From contig JBBSIN010000003.1 of assembly GCA_038232055.1 (NCBI GenBank), positions 8,220 through 72,219 of the forward strand: a stretch of 64,000 nt of DNA, read 5' to 3'. The position numbers were made by a program, and so were the translations under genes. The stretch comes from JBBSIN01 sp038232055 (GTDB lineage Bacteria; Actinomycetota; Actinomycetes; JADGOV01). Numbering within the stretch: position 1 is the first letter of the stretch; every line of letters begins with the position of its first letter. The notes under the pieces are model-generated. The model was not told the origin of the DNA. It saw nothing but the letters and a program-made list of their open reading frames with translations, and made no database searches. This document shows positions 9,869 through 17,932 of the stretch, one piece after another.

Positions 9869-10057
9869 GTGACTCTGGCCGACGACGCTGGCGAGTATTT
9901 CGACGAGCAGGCCGCGCTCGACGAGATCGACCTCTACGCCGACCTCGTCATCGCTGCCGAGTCGAGCGATCGGCCACTAACCGGCGAGGAGATCGACGCT
10001 GCGCTCGGCGTCAACCAGGGCGGCGCGCCGGAGGGCCAGGGACCCGAGCCGGAGTGA
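9869..10057 (+). CDS. Small acidic protein, function unknown
   Basis: A 62-residue acidic product with a conserved-looking core (DLYADLVIAAESSDRPLTGEEIDAALG), similar in style to short actinobacterial hypothetical proteins. The start is the GTG at 9869, which has a GGGAAGGA ribosome-binding site 7 nt upstream. The frame could be extended to an ATG at 9743, but the added residues look random. No membrane segment. Confidence 0.6.
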   Translation: MTLADDAGEYFDEQAALDEIDLYADLVIAAESSDRPLTGEEIDAALGVNQGGAPEGQGPEPE

Positions 10058-10084
10058 CCGGCCGCGATACGCCGAACCTTCGGG

Positions 10085-10489
10085 TCATCCGGGAGTGACG
10101 CCAGCCAGTCGCAGAACCGCGGTGAGGCCCTCCGAAGTGCCCGGCCAGTGGCGCCGCAGTGTGTCCGCGCCGGCTCGTCGGGCGACGGAGCGCAAGGCGA
10201 GGGCGACGACGATGGCGTCGTCGGCGTAGCCGAGCACCGGGATGAAGTCGGGCACCAGGTCGATGGGGAACGCTAGATAGCCGAGCAGTAGCCACAGCCG
10301 TAGCCGCACGCCGCGAGAGAGGCTCTTGTCGGTCGCCAGGCGCCGCAGGAGGCGCAGCACGTCTGGAAGCAGGCGCACGGCCTCTCGAAGAGAACTCCGC
10401 GCGGGAGTCGCCCGCCAGAGCACGACAAGCAGTAGAAGCCAGCACACGAGTACGCCGGCTGCCAACCCGAGAAGGAGGTGCCACCACAT
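10085..10489 (-). CDS. YkvA family (DUF1232) membrane protein
   Basis: A 134-residue protein with an N-terminal membrane helix (about residues 4-26) and a DUF1232 core carrying the family hallmark YLAFPIDLVPDFIPVLGYADD at about residues 71-91. The function of the family is not established. The ATG start has a GAAGGAGGTG ribosome-binding site just upstream. It is not obviously linked to the neighbouring arsenic genes. Confidence 0.9.
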   Translation of the reverse strand: MWWHLLLGLAAGVLVCWLLLLVVLWRATPARSSLREAVRLLPDVLRLLRRLATDKSLSRGVRLRLWLLLGYLAFPIDLVPDFIPVLGYADDAIVVALALRSVARRAGADTLRRHWPGTSEGLTAVLRLAGVTPG

Positions 10490-10549
10490 GATCGGCCTCC
10501 GAGGGTGGAACGAACCTCTCGACCTTCGCCGGCAAGCGATGAACCGGCC

Positions 10550-10906
10550 TTACGGAGTCGACAGCAGGGTGCGCAGGTCGTCGAAGCGCTCCGCGACCAG
10601 GCCATAGTAGGCCCACGGGCCGCGGCGCTTCCGGGTCAGCAGGCCGGCGTCAACGAGCACCTTCAGGTGGTGCGACACCGTCGGCTGGGTGAGTCCTAGG
10701 GGCTCGGTGAGCTCGCAGACGCAAGCCTCACGCGCCTGCGTTCCGGCCACCAAGCTCAGCAGTTGCAACCGGGTCGGGTCGGCGACTGCCTTCAGCAGGC
10801 GGGCAAGGCCCTCGGCGGTGGCCCGGTCCAGCGGGGCCGCCGAGATGGGGGTGCAGCACACCGGTTGGACGTCGACCACCGCGAGACCCTGCGTCACGGT
10901 TGTCAT
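10550..10906 (-). CDS. arsR: ArsR family arsenic-responsive repressor
   Basis: A 118-residue winged-helix ArsR/SmtB repressor. It carries the metalloid-sensing motif CVCEL at the DNA-binding helix, plus a Cys pair near residue 18 (VCC) that may supply a third thiol. The recognition helix is QPTVSHHLKVLVDAGLL. It diverges from arsI, and the 100 bp between them contains inverted GTCTAT half-sites. By family precedent it releases DNA when As(III) or Sb(III) binds, opening both directions. Confidence 0.93.
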   Translation of the reverse strand: MTTVTQGLAVVDVQPVCCTPISAAPLDRATAEGLARLLKAVADPTRLQLLSLVAGTQAREACVCELTEPLGLTQPTVSHHLKVLVDAGLLTRKRRGPWAYYGLVAERFDDLRTLLSTP

Positions 10907-10927
10907 GCCGCGAGGATAACCCTCGGA

Positions 10928-10974
10928 TTGACAAAGGTCTATGCAACGGTAATTCTACATAGACCGCCGTCTAT
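10928..10974. promoter_or_regulatory. ArsR operator / divergent ars promoter
   Basis: The arsR-arsI spacer contains GGTCTATG (10936-10943) and CATAGACC (10958-10965) as an inverted repeat with a 14-nt spacer. The second arm also forms ATAGAC-CGCC-GTCTAT (10959-10974). A TTGACA -35-like box lies at 10928-10933, with TAATTC 16 nt further on. Three half-sites overlap a promoter, as expected for an autoregulated ars operator. Confidence 0.7.
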
Positions 10975-11008
10975 CAAAGACGGTGCGCGCTGAGGGAGGA
11001 CGGACCCC

Positions 11009-11482
11009 ATGTCTCGAGTGCAGCTGGCGCTCAACGTCTCCGACGTCGATGCCGCCGTCGAGTTCTACGGCAAGCTGTTCGGCGCCACTCCGGCCAAGCG
11101 CCGCGCCGGCTACGCCAACTTCGCGCTGACCGAGCCGCCGCTGAAGCTGGTGCTGATCGAAACCTCGGAGTCTCGAGGCGACGGCGCTGTCGGCGCGCTC
11201 AACCACCTCGGCGTCGAGGTCGAGGACACCAGCGAGGTCGCGGCGGCCACGTCTCGGCTGGCCGCCGAGGGGCTGGCCACGGTCGAACAGGACAACGTGA
11301 CCTGCTGCTACGCCGTCCAGGACAAGGTCTGGGTCGCCGACCCCGACGGCGCGCCTTGGGAGTTCTACACCGTCCTCGCCGACGCCCCGGCCGAGACCGG
11401 TCTCGGTTGCGACCCCGCAGGTTGCGCCGACACCTCGACTTCACGAAGCGGCGAGCCGACCGCTGCAGCGGCCTGCTGCTGA
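11009..11482 (+). CDS. arsI: ArsI/CadI family glyoxalase-fold organoarsenical lyase
   Basis: A 157-residue VOC-fold protein closest to ArsI/CadI, the non-haem iron C-As lyase that demethylates methylarsenite to As(III). The substrate thiol pair is Cys99-Cys100 (VTCCYAVQDK). Likely metal ligands are near the N terminus (Gln5), His66 and Glu118. The C-terminal tail holds additional cysteines, ending in CC. It is the first gene of the arsR-divergent operon and is followed within 12 bp by the aquaporin gene. Whether it acts on methylarsenite or simply binds metals (CadI role) cannot be decided here. Confidence 0.87.
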   Translation: MSRVQLALNVSDVDAAVEFYGKLFGATPAKRRAGYANFALTEPPLKLVLIETSESRGDGAVGALNHLGVEVEDTSEVAAATSRLAAEGLATVEQDNVTCCYAVQDKVWVADPDGAPWEFYTVLADAPAETGLGCDPAGCADTSTSRSGEPTAAAACC

Positions 11483-11493
11483 GAGTGTTACGC

Positions 11494-12255
11494 GTGCAAG
11501 AGCCACTCGGGCGCCGCGCCCTGGCCGAAGGGCTCGGGACCGGGCTTCTCGTCACCATGGTCGTCGGCTCTGGGATCACCGCCCAGCGGCTATCGCCCGC
11601 TGATGTCGGCCTGGAGCTGCTGGAGAACGCCGTGGCCACCGCGGCCGGGCTCGCCGTGCTGATCTTGATGTTCGGCCCGATCTCGGGGGGCCACTTCAAC
11701 CCCGTCGTCTCGGTGGTGGACTGGCTGCTCGGCCGACGAGCGGGGGCGGGACTTCGGCCGCGGGAACTGCTTGTCTACCTGCCGGCCCAGGTCGCCGGCG
11801 CGATCGCCGGCGCTGTCCTCGCCAACCTCATGTACGCCGAAGCGGCCGTCAGCTGGTCGACCAAGCATCGCCAGGCCGGCCACCTTCTGCTCGGCGAGGT
11901 GGTCGCCACCGCCGGGCTGCTGGTGCTCATCGTCGCCCTCGTCCGTACCGGTCAGAGCCGCTCTGCGGCGCCAGCAGTGGGCGTCTACATCGGCGCCGCC
12001 TACTTCTTCACCAGCTCCACCAGCTTCGCCAATCCGGCCGTGACCATCGGCCGCGCCTTCACGGACACCTTCGCCGGTATCGCCCCGTCCTCGGTTCCGG
12101 GCTTCGTCGCCGCCCAACTCGTTGGCGCCGGCGTTGCCGTTGGCGTCATTCGAGCCCTCTACCCCGGGGTGGCCGAGGTGGCGGACGACCTCGTCGTGCC
12201 GCACGAGTCGGCATCGCTGGACGGCCCCCATGCTTCCCGAAGGAGTTTCCGATGA
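11494..12255 (+). CDS. Aquaglyceroporin-family channel of the ars operon (AqpS-like)
   Basis: A 253-residue MIP-family channel with six predicted membrane helices. The two pore motifs are GGHFNPVVS (NPV in place of NPA) and SFANPAVTIGR (canonical NPA). Channels of this type inside ars operons (AqpS of Sinorhizobium) conduct As(III) out of the cell. The GTG at 11494, just after the arsI stop, was chosen; GTG 11485 is an alternative. Its last codons overlap the arsC start. No ArsB or Acr3 pump gene is present in the operon. Confidence 0.87.
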   Translation: MQEPLGRRALAEGLGTGLLVTMVVGSGITAQRLSPADVGLELLENAVATAAGLAVLILMFGPISGGHFNPVVSVVDWLLGRRAGAGLRPRELLVYLPAQVAGAIAGAVLANLMYAEAAVSWSTKHRQAGHLLLGEVVATAGLLVLIVALVRTGQSRSAAPAVGVYIGAAYFFTSSTSFANPAVTIGRAFTDTFAGIAPSSVPGFVAAQLVGAGVAVGVIRALYPGVAEVADDLVVPHESASLDGPHASRRSFR

Positions 12256-12736
12256 CCTCCTCTTTGCCGCCGTCGGGAACTGACAGGCTGGGAAAAGGCC
12301 GTCCGGAGGTCCTCATCGCCCGCCGGCAGAACGCCGGGCGCAGCATCGCCGCCGGTGTCCTGCTCGAGCACTACGCCCAGGGCCGCGTCGTGATCCGCTC
12401 GGCCGGCTCCACGCCCGCCGATGAGATTCATCCCGAGATTCGCACGGTGCTCGCCGAGCGAGGCCTGGCCACCGAAGGCCTCTTTCCCAAGCCGTTCACC
12501 GACGAGATGGTCCAGGCCGCCGACGTCGTTGTCACCATGGGCTGCGGCGAAGCGTGTCCGGTGTTTCCCGGCAAGCGCTACCTCGACTGGGAAGTTGGCG
12601 ACCCGCACGGCCAGCCGCTTGAGCAGTTCGGCGCATCGTCGACGACATCGACGGGCGGATCCGCGGGCTGCTGCGCGATCTCTTGCCTGACCAGGCGCTG
12701 CCGAAGCCACCTGAGCCCATCACCGCCGAGTCCTAG
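12252..12736 (+). pseudogene. arsC: Arsenate reductase (low-MW phosphatase fold), nucleophile lost and C terminus frameshifted
   Basis: The frame aligns with thioredoxin-type ArsC: P-loop, RSAGSTPADEIHPEI, VVTMGCGEACPVFPGKRYLDW. Two defects stand out. The P-loop reads VLIARRQNAGRS, where the family has C-V-H-N-A-G-R, so the catalytic cysteine is Arg24. Near 12632 the homologous frame shifts: RIVDDIDGRIRGLLRDLLP continues in another frame to TAG 12734-12736. The unshifted frame instead runs on to 12824 with unrelated residues. The start ATG overlaps the aquaporin stop. It is probably non-functional as a reductase, unless the sequence contains errors. Confidence 0.75.
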
Positions 12737-13179
12737 CCGCGCTCGGCGGCGACCGCTGGCGCGAGCGCGGCGAGTCGGTCCAGTGTCGCCTCGATCCCCC
12801 TGGCGTTGCGCTGCGGGAACCTAAGCCGCTGGAGAGCCACCGGCCAGGGAGAGCTCGAGTAGTCGAAGGTCTCGGTCACGAGGGTGCCGCCGTCGACCGG
12901 CTCCAGCTCGTAACGCCAGCGGTGCCGGGCCCAGTGCCGCCATGCGATCCGGCGGTCCTCGTCGTACTCCATGACCTTGTTGCTGATGAGGTAGGGCAAC
13001 CGGATACGCATCCGCATGCCGAAGCGGGAGCCGAGGGAAAGGCGCGCCGGGCCGGACGTCGACGCACGGACAGTGCCCGATCCATCGATGCGCGGATGCA
13101 TGCGTGGGTCGGCCAGGATGTCGAACACGACGTCCGGCGGCGCGTGCACCAGGCGGCTGCGGGAGACGCTACGTGGCAC
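12733..13179 (-). CDS. SRPBCC family protein (polyketide cyclase/dehydrase-like)
   Basis: A 148-residue START/Bet v1-fold protein: HAPPDVVFDILADP at the start of the fold and YELEPVDGGTLVTETFDYS towards the C-terminal helix. Such proteins bind small hydrophobic ligands; the ligand is unknown. The start is GTG. Its TAG stop (12733-12735) overlaps the frameshift-corrected arsC stop on the other strand, which supports that arsC end as the ancestral one. The roughly 280 bp upstream hold no recognised gene. Confidence 0.82.
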   Translation of the reverse strand: MPRSVSRSRLVHAPPDVVFDILADPRMHPRIDGSGTVRASTSGPARLSLGSRFGMRMRIRLPYLISNKVMEYDEDRRIAWRHWARHRWRYELEPVDGGTLVTETFDYSSSPWPVALQRLRFPQRNARGIEATLDRLAALAPAVAAERG

Positions 13180-13462
13180 CCACCGAGACTAAGCCGCGCG
13201 GAGTCCGTACGAGGTGGCTTGTTGATCTCCAAACGGCACTTCGGGCAGCAACCACGGAGGCGAAGGAGATCGTGACCGGGCTTGCGGGTCGAGGGGATCG
13301 CCCTGCCGGTCCAGGCGATTGCCGCCGCCGGTCGGGATGCCCAAAAGGGTGATTAGGCACCCCGAGCTACGAGTCGCGACTCGCCGGATCCCCCCGCGCC
13401 GCCGCCAACCGCGCGGCATTCCCTACCATGCGATCAATGTTCCCGATACAGCCGAGGTAGAC

Positions 13463-14080
13463 GTGCGCCTGCGTATCACGCCGCGCGAGACCAGCTTCTA
13501 CGACATGTTCAGCGCGCAAGCCGACAACGTCGTCGTCGCGGCCGGTCTGCTCGCCGAGCTCGTCGCCGACCACGCCGACCGCGCCACCCTGGCCGGCAAG
13601 ATCCGTGACGCCGAGCATGCCGGCGACGACATCACCCACCGGATCCTGCGGCAGCTCAACTCGACGTTCGTCACCCCATTCGATCGGGAGGACATCTACC
13701 GGCTGGCCAGCCGCCTCGATGATGTCCTGGACTTCATCGAGGCGGCCGCGGACCTCGTGGTGCTCTACCAGCTGGCGGACCTGCCGGCCGAGATCCACAA
13801 GATCGTCGACGTGCTCTGCCGAGCCGCTCGCAGCACAGCCGACGCGATGCCGAGGCTGCGTTCGCTGAAGGACCTCGCCGAGTACTGGATCGAGGTCAAC
13901 GAGCTCGAGAACGAGGCAGACCAGATCCACCGCCGGCTCGTCGCGCGGCTCTTCTCCGGCGCGTACGAGGCCCTCGACGTCCTCAAGCTGAAGGAGGTCG
14001 TCGAGGAGCTCGAGGCGGCCGCCGACGCGTTCGAACATGTCGCCGACAGCGTGCAGACGATCGTCGTCAAGGAGTCCTGA
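13463..14080 (+). CDS. DUF47 PhoU-like Pit accessory protein
   Basis: A 205-residue helical protein of the DUF47 family, starting VRLRITPRETSFYDMF. It shows PhoU-like helical repeats (DAEHAGDDITHRI; ELENEADQIHRRL). DUF47 genes usually precede pitA and are thought to modulate low-affinity phosphate uptake. The GTG at 13463 with GAGG just upstream was chosen over a much longer frame. The stop lies 2 bp before the pitA GTG, indicating one transcript. Confidence 0.9.
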   Translation: MRLRITPRETSFYDMFSAQADNVVVAAGLLAELVADHADRATLAGKIRDAEHAGDDITHRILRQLNSTFVTPFDREDIYRLASRLDDVLDFIEAAADLVVLYQLADLPAEIHKIVDVLCRAARSTADAMPRLRSLKDLAEYWIEVNELENEADQIHRRLVARLFSGAYEALDVLKLKEVVEELEAAADAFEHVADSVQTIVVKES

Positions 14081-14082
14081 GG

Positions 14083-15081
14083 GTGGAGACCGTTGGTCTT
14101 GTGGTCCTCATCGCGGTGGCCCTGTTCTTCGACTACACGAACGGCTTCCACGACGCGGCCAATGCGATCGCGACGTCGATTTCCACCCGTGCCCTCACCC
14201 CGCGGGTCGCACTAGCCCTCGCGGCTGTCATGAACGTCTTCGGCGCGCTGATCTCCACCAAGGTCGCGGCTACCGTCGGCAGTGGAATCATCACCACGCC
14301 CAGTGGCTCGCACGGGCTCGTCGTCGTCTTCTCGGGGCTCATCGGCGCGATTACGTGGAACCTCATCACCTGGTACTACGGGCTGCCCTCGTCGTCGTCA
14401 CAGGCGCTCATCGGCGGCCTGGTCGGCGCCGCGCTCGCCTCCGCCGGCACGGTGCAGTGGCGGGGCATCTTCGAGAAGGTCGTCATCCCGATGGTGCTCT
14501 CGCCGCTCGTCGGTCTGGCCCTCGGTTACCTGTTCATGGTGGCGCTGCTCTGGGTCTTCCATCGCGGGAATCCGCATCGGCTCAACCGGGGCTTCCGGTT
14601 CGCGCAGATCTTCTCGGCCGGCGCGATGGCCTTCGGGCACGGGACCCAGGACGCGCAGAAGACCATGGGCGTCATCACGCTCGCGCTCATCACCACCGGA
14701 CACCTGTCCGGGGAGCACTTCTCCGTGCCGCTGTGGGTGATCCTCTCCGCAGCGGGGGCGATCAGCCTGGGCACCTACTCCGGTGGCTGGCGGATCATGC
14801 GCACCCTCGGTCGACGGGTGATCCAGCTCACGCCGGCCGCGGGTTTCGGTGCGCAGACCGTCGCGTCGTCGCTGCTGTTCGCCACGGCGCACTACGGGCT
14901 GCCGGTGTCGACTACCCACGTGATCACGTCGTCGGTCATGGGCGTGGGCGCGACGAAACGGCTCTCCGCCGTGCGCTGGGGAGTCGCCGGCAACATCGCC
15001 ACCGCGTGGGTGCTGACCATCCCGGCGGCCGGGATCGTCGCTGCCGTGGTCTACTTCGTGGCCCACGTCATCTTGCTGTAA
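14083..15081 (+). CDS. pitA: Low-affinity inorganic phosphate transporter
   Basis: A 332-residue PiT permease with about ten membrane helices. The duplicated signature is clear: NGFHDAANAIAT near the N terminus and GHGTQDAQKTMG in the middle. The GLPSSSSQAL and GLPVSTTHVI segments form the two re-entrant halves. It carries metal-phosphate complexes driven by protons. It is coupled to the DUF47 gene upstream and converges on the high-affinity pst operon, so both phosphate-uptake routes sit side by side. Confidence 0.94.
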   Translation: METVGLVVLIAVALFFDYTNGFHDAANAIATSISTRALTPRVALALAAVMNVFGALISTKVAATVGSGIITTPSGSHGLVVVFSGLIGAITWNLITWYYGLPSSSSQALIGGLVGAALASAGTVQWRGIFEKVVIPMVLSPLVGLALGYLFMVALLWVFHRGNPHRLNRGFRFAQIFSAGAMAFGHGTQDAQKTMGVITLALITTGHLSGEHFSVPLWVILSAAGAISLGTYSGGWRIMRTLGRRVIQLTPAAGFGAQTVASSLLFATAHYGLPVSTTHVITSSVMGVGATKRLSAVRWGVAGNIATAWVLTIPAAGIVAAVVYFVAHVILL

Positions 15082-15102
15082 CCGGTTAGAACCGCCAGGG
15101 AT

Positions 15103-15879
15103 TCAGCCGAAGCGGCCGGTGATGTAGTCCTCGGTCCGCTTCTGCGTCGGATTGGTGAAGATCTTCGTCGTAGTGTCGACCTCGACGAGGTGTCCGGGCT
15201 CACCGGGACCGCGCAGGGTGAAAAAGGCCGTCGTGTCGCTCACCCGGGCGGCCTGTTGCATATTGTGCGTGACGATGACGATCGTGTAGCTGTCCTTGAT
15301 CTCCGCCATCAGATCCTCGATGGCGAGCGTCGAGATCGGGTCCAGCGCGCTACAGGGCTCGTCCATGAGCAGAACCTCCGGCTCGACGGCGATGGCCCGA
15401 GCAATGCAGAGTCGCTGCTGCTGACCGCCGGAAAGCCCAGCCCCCGGCTTGGAAAGTCGGTCCTTGACCTCGGTCCAGAGGTTCGCTGCGCGCAGCGAAC
15501 GTTCGACGGCGGCGTCGAGCTCGCCCTTGCGACGCATGCCGTTGAGTTTGAGACCAGCGGCCACGTTGTCATAGATCGACATCGTGGGGAATGGGTTGGG
15601 GCGTTGGAAGACCATGCCGATCGTACGGCGCACGGCCACCGGGTCGACCGTCTCGGCGTAGATGTCGAGGTCGTCGAGGAGCACGCGTCCTTCGATGCGG
15701 GCGCCGGGAACGACTTCATGCAGGCGGTTGAGGGTTCGGAGCACTGTCGACTTGCCGCATCCCGACGGCCCGATGAGCGCCGTGACGGTCTTCGGTTCGA
15801 TCACGAGCGAGACGTCGTCGACCGCCCTGGTGCTGCCGTAGAAGCACGACAGTCCGATGGTTTCGATGCGCTTGGCCAT
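15103..15879 (-). CDS. pstB: Phosphate ABC transporter ATP-binding protein
   Basis: A 258-residue ABC ATPase that powers PstSCAB. Walker A is GPSGCGKST (residues 37-45), the Q-loop is MVFQRPNPFP, the signature LSGGQQQRLCIARA and Walker B EVLLMDEPCSALDP; the H-loop is VTHNM. The ATG at 15879 was chosen; the frame stays open upstream only as a shadow of pstA. It is the last gene of pstSCAB, 8 bp after pstA. Confidence 0.96.
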   Translation of the reverse strand: MAKRIETIGLSCFYGSTRAVDDVSLVIEPKTVTALIGPSGCGKSTVLRTLNRLHEVVPGARIEGRVLLDDLDIYAETVDPVAVRRTIGMVFQRPNPFPTMSIYDNVAAGLKLNGMRRKGELDAAVERSLRAANLWTEVKDRLSKPGAGLSGGQQQRLCIARAIAVEPEVLLMDEPCSALDPISTLAIEDLMAEIKDSYTIVIVTHNMQQAARVSDTTAFFTLRGPGEPGHLVEVDTTTKIFTNPTQKRTEDYITGRFG

Positions 15880-15887
15880 GGTTCGAC

Positions 15888-16940
15888 CTACCTCCGGACC
15901 AGAGTGTTGCGCCGAGTCAGCAGACGTGCGGCGACATAGAGGGCGATGACGATGAGGATCAGCGTGAGCGCGCCGGCCCAGGCGCGATCGATCGCGACAT
16001 CGAAAGCGGACTGGGTCTGCTGGAAAACGAACAACGGCAGCGCGCTCTGCTGGCCGCTGAAGGGGTTGACGTGGATGAAGTCGTTGCCGGAGGCAGTGAG
16101 CAGCAGCGGCGCGGTCTCGCCGGTGACTCGGGCGACGGCGAGCATGATGCCCGTCGTGATACCGGTCAGGGCGGTGGGCAACACGACAGACACGATGGTC
16201 CGCCAGCGGGGGATCCCGAGCGCGTAGCTCGCCTCGCGGAGCCCGTTGGGCACCAGCCGGATCATCTCCTCGGTGGACCGAACGACGACCGGCAGCATCA
16301 GGATCGCAAGTGACAACGCCGCCGCGAACCCAGAGAAGCCGCGGTGCAGCACCAGCACCCAGAAGGCGAAGATGAACAGTCCGGCGACGATGGACGGGAT
16401 GCCGGTCATGACGTCGATGAAGAACCGGATCGAGAAGGCGAGGCGCCCGCGTCCGTACTCGGTGATGTAGATGGCCACGAGCAGACCGAGCGGCACGGAG
16501 ACCAGGCTGGCGATGCCGACCTGCTCCACCGTCCCGAGGATCGAGTGGTAGACCCCGCCGCCGGAGTCGAGCGGTCCGACGCCGGCCATCGAGTGGGTGA
16601 GGAAGTTCGGTGAGAGGCGTTTGATCCCGCGGCTGAGCGTGTAGCCGAGCACCGCGACCAGCGGAAGCATCGCCAACAAGAAGGAAAGGGCGGCCCCCAG
16701 GGTCACCAGCCGGTTGGTCGCCCGACGACGACCCTCGACCCGCCAGCTGACCACGACGATCGTCGCGATGACGGCGAGTGCGGCCACCATCGCGAAGTCG
16801 ACGCGACCACCGAGCGGCGTGACCGCGAAGAGCGCCGCGGTGACGACGACGGCTGCCGCGGCGTAGCCGAGCACCACCGACGACGACAAACGTCGGGACC
16901 GCAGGCTGACCGCCGGCGCGGCGATAAGGCTGATGCTCAT
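15888..16940 (-). CDS. pstA: Phosphate ABC transporter permease PstA
   Basis: A 350-residue permease with an N-terminal extension of extra hydrophobic segments before the six-helix core. The EAA-type coupling loop is EASYALGIPRWRTIVSVVLP. It forms the channel with PstC. The ATG at 16940 overlaps the pstC stop by 4 bp. The N-terminal about 100 residues, with several extra membrane spans, make it longer than E. coli PstA, as is common in actinobacteria. Confidence 0.94.
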   Translation of the reverse strand: MSISLIAAPAVSLRSRRLSSSVVLGYAAAAVVVTAALFAVTPLGGRVDFAMVAALAVIATIVVVSWRVEGRRRATNRLVTLGAALSFLLAMLPLVAVLGYTLSRGIKRLSPNFLTHSMAGVGPLDSGGGVYHSILGTVEQVGIASLVSVPLGLLVAIYITEYGRGRLAFSIRFFIDVMTGIPSIVAGLFIFAFWVLVLHRGFSGFAAALSLAILMLPVVVRSTEEMIRLVPNGLREASYALGIPRWRTIVSVVLPTALTGITTGIMLAVARVTGETAPLLLTASGNDFIHVNPFSGQQSALPLFVFQQTQSAFDVAIDRAWAGALTLILIVIALYVAARLLTRRNTLVRR

Positions 16941-17932
16941 ACCGCCGCGCTCCGCTCGACGGCGCCCGCCCGGTAGATGATCGCGCGGGCGGCAAGGTTG
17001 ACGCTCAACGTGATGGCGAAAAGCACGAGGCCGCTGGCGATGAGAGCACTCCGACCGAGGCTGCCGGCTTCGCCGAAGCGGGTGGCGATATTGGCGGCGA
17101 TCGTATTGCCACCGGGCTCCAAGATGTGCCAGCTGACGGAGAACGTCGAGCCGATGACCAGGGCGACCGCGATTGTCTCCCCGAGGGCCCGGCCGAGGCC
17201 GAGCATGACTCCGCCGGTGATGCCAGGCCGGCTCGGCGGCAGCACCGCTGTCCGGATGACCTCCCACCTGGTCGCGCCGAGGGCCAGTGCGGCCTCCCGC
17301 TGCGCGGGATCCACCTGGGCGATCACCTCGCGGGTGATCGCGGAGATGATCGGTAGGATCATGACGGCCAGGATGATCGACGCAGCGAAGATCGACTGAC
17401 TGTACTGGCCCGCCTTGTTGCCCGGATCCGCGAAGATCGGAATCCAGCCGAAGTGATCGGCGAGGAAGCGCTGCAGCGGGATCATCCGCTTGAGCAGGAA
17501 GTACACCGCCCACAGGCCGTAGACGACGGACGGTACGGCGGCCAGCATGTCGACGGCGTAGCCGAGCAGCCGGGCGAGCCGGGGCGGCGCGTACTCCACG
17601 ATGAACAGCGCCACCCCGATGGCCACCGGTACCGCGATGACCAGGGCAAGGATGCTGGACAGGACCGTGCCGAAAGCGAGGGCAGCGATCCCGAAGACCA
17701 TGCTGCGGTCGGGATCCCAGATCTTCGTGGTGAGGAAGTTTCCCTTGTCGGCCGCAATCGCCGGAATCGCTCGGAACAGCAGAAAGGCGGCGACGGCAGC
17801 GAGGACGACGAGGATGAAGACGGAAGCGGCCAGGGTCGTTCCACGGAAGAGGGCGTCGGCCGAAGAAGAGCCGCCCGTCAGCTTCGGTGGCTGACGGGCG
17901 ACTCTCTGATCGCTGCTGGCAGTTCGTGTCAA
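16937..17932 (-). CDS. pstC: Phosphate ABC transporter permease PstC
   Basis: A 331-residue permease with six to seven membrane helices and the coupling-loop motif EAALALGATRWEVIRTAVLP. The start is a TTG at 17932: no ATG or GTG is available, and this TTG overlaps the pstS stop as TTGA, the same 4-bp coupling seen elsewhere in the operon. The frame runs further upstream only as an antisense shadow of pstS. Confidence 0.93.
   Translation of the reverse strand: MTRTASSDQRVARQPPKLTGGSSSADALFRGTTLAASVFILVVLAAVAAFLLFRAIPAIAADKGNFLTTKIWDPDRSMVFGIAALAFGTVLSSILALVIAVPVAIGVALFIVEYAPPRLARLLGYAVDMLAAVPSVVYGLWAVYFLLKRMIPLQRFLADHFGWIPIFADPGNKAGQYSQSIFAASIILAVMILPIISAITREVIAQVDPAQREAALALGATRWEVIRTAVLPPSRPGITGGVMLGLGRALGETIAVALVIGSTFSVSWHILEPGGNTIAANIATRFGEAGSLGRSALIASGLVLFAITLSVNLAARAIIYRAGAVERSAAV

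Noticed and set aside
15103..16995. A 630-residue PstB fusion protein
   Set aside because: The frame upstream of ATG 15879 is a shadow of pstA and not homologous to anything; PstB is complete from 15879.
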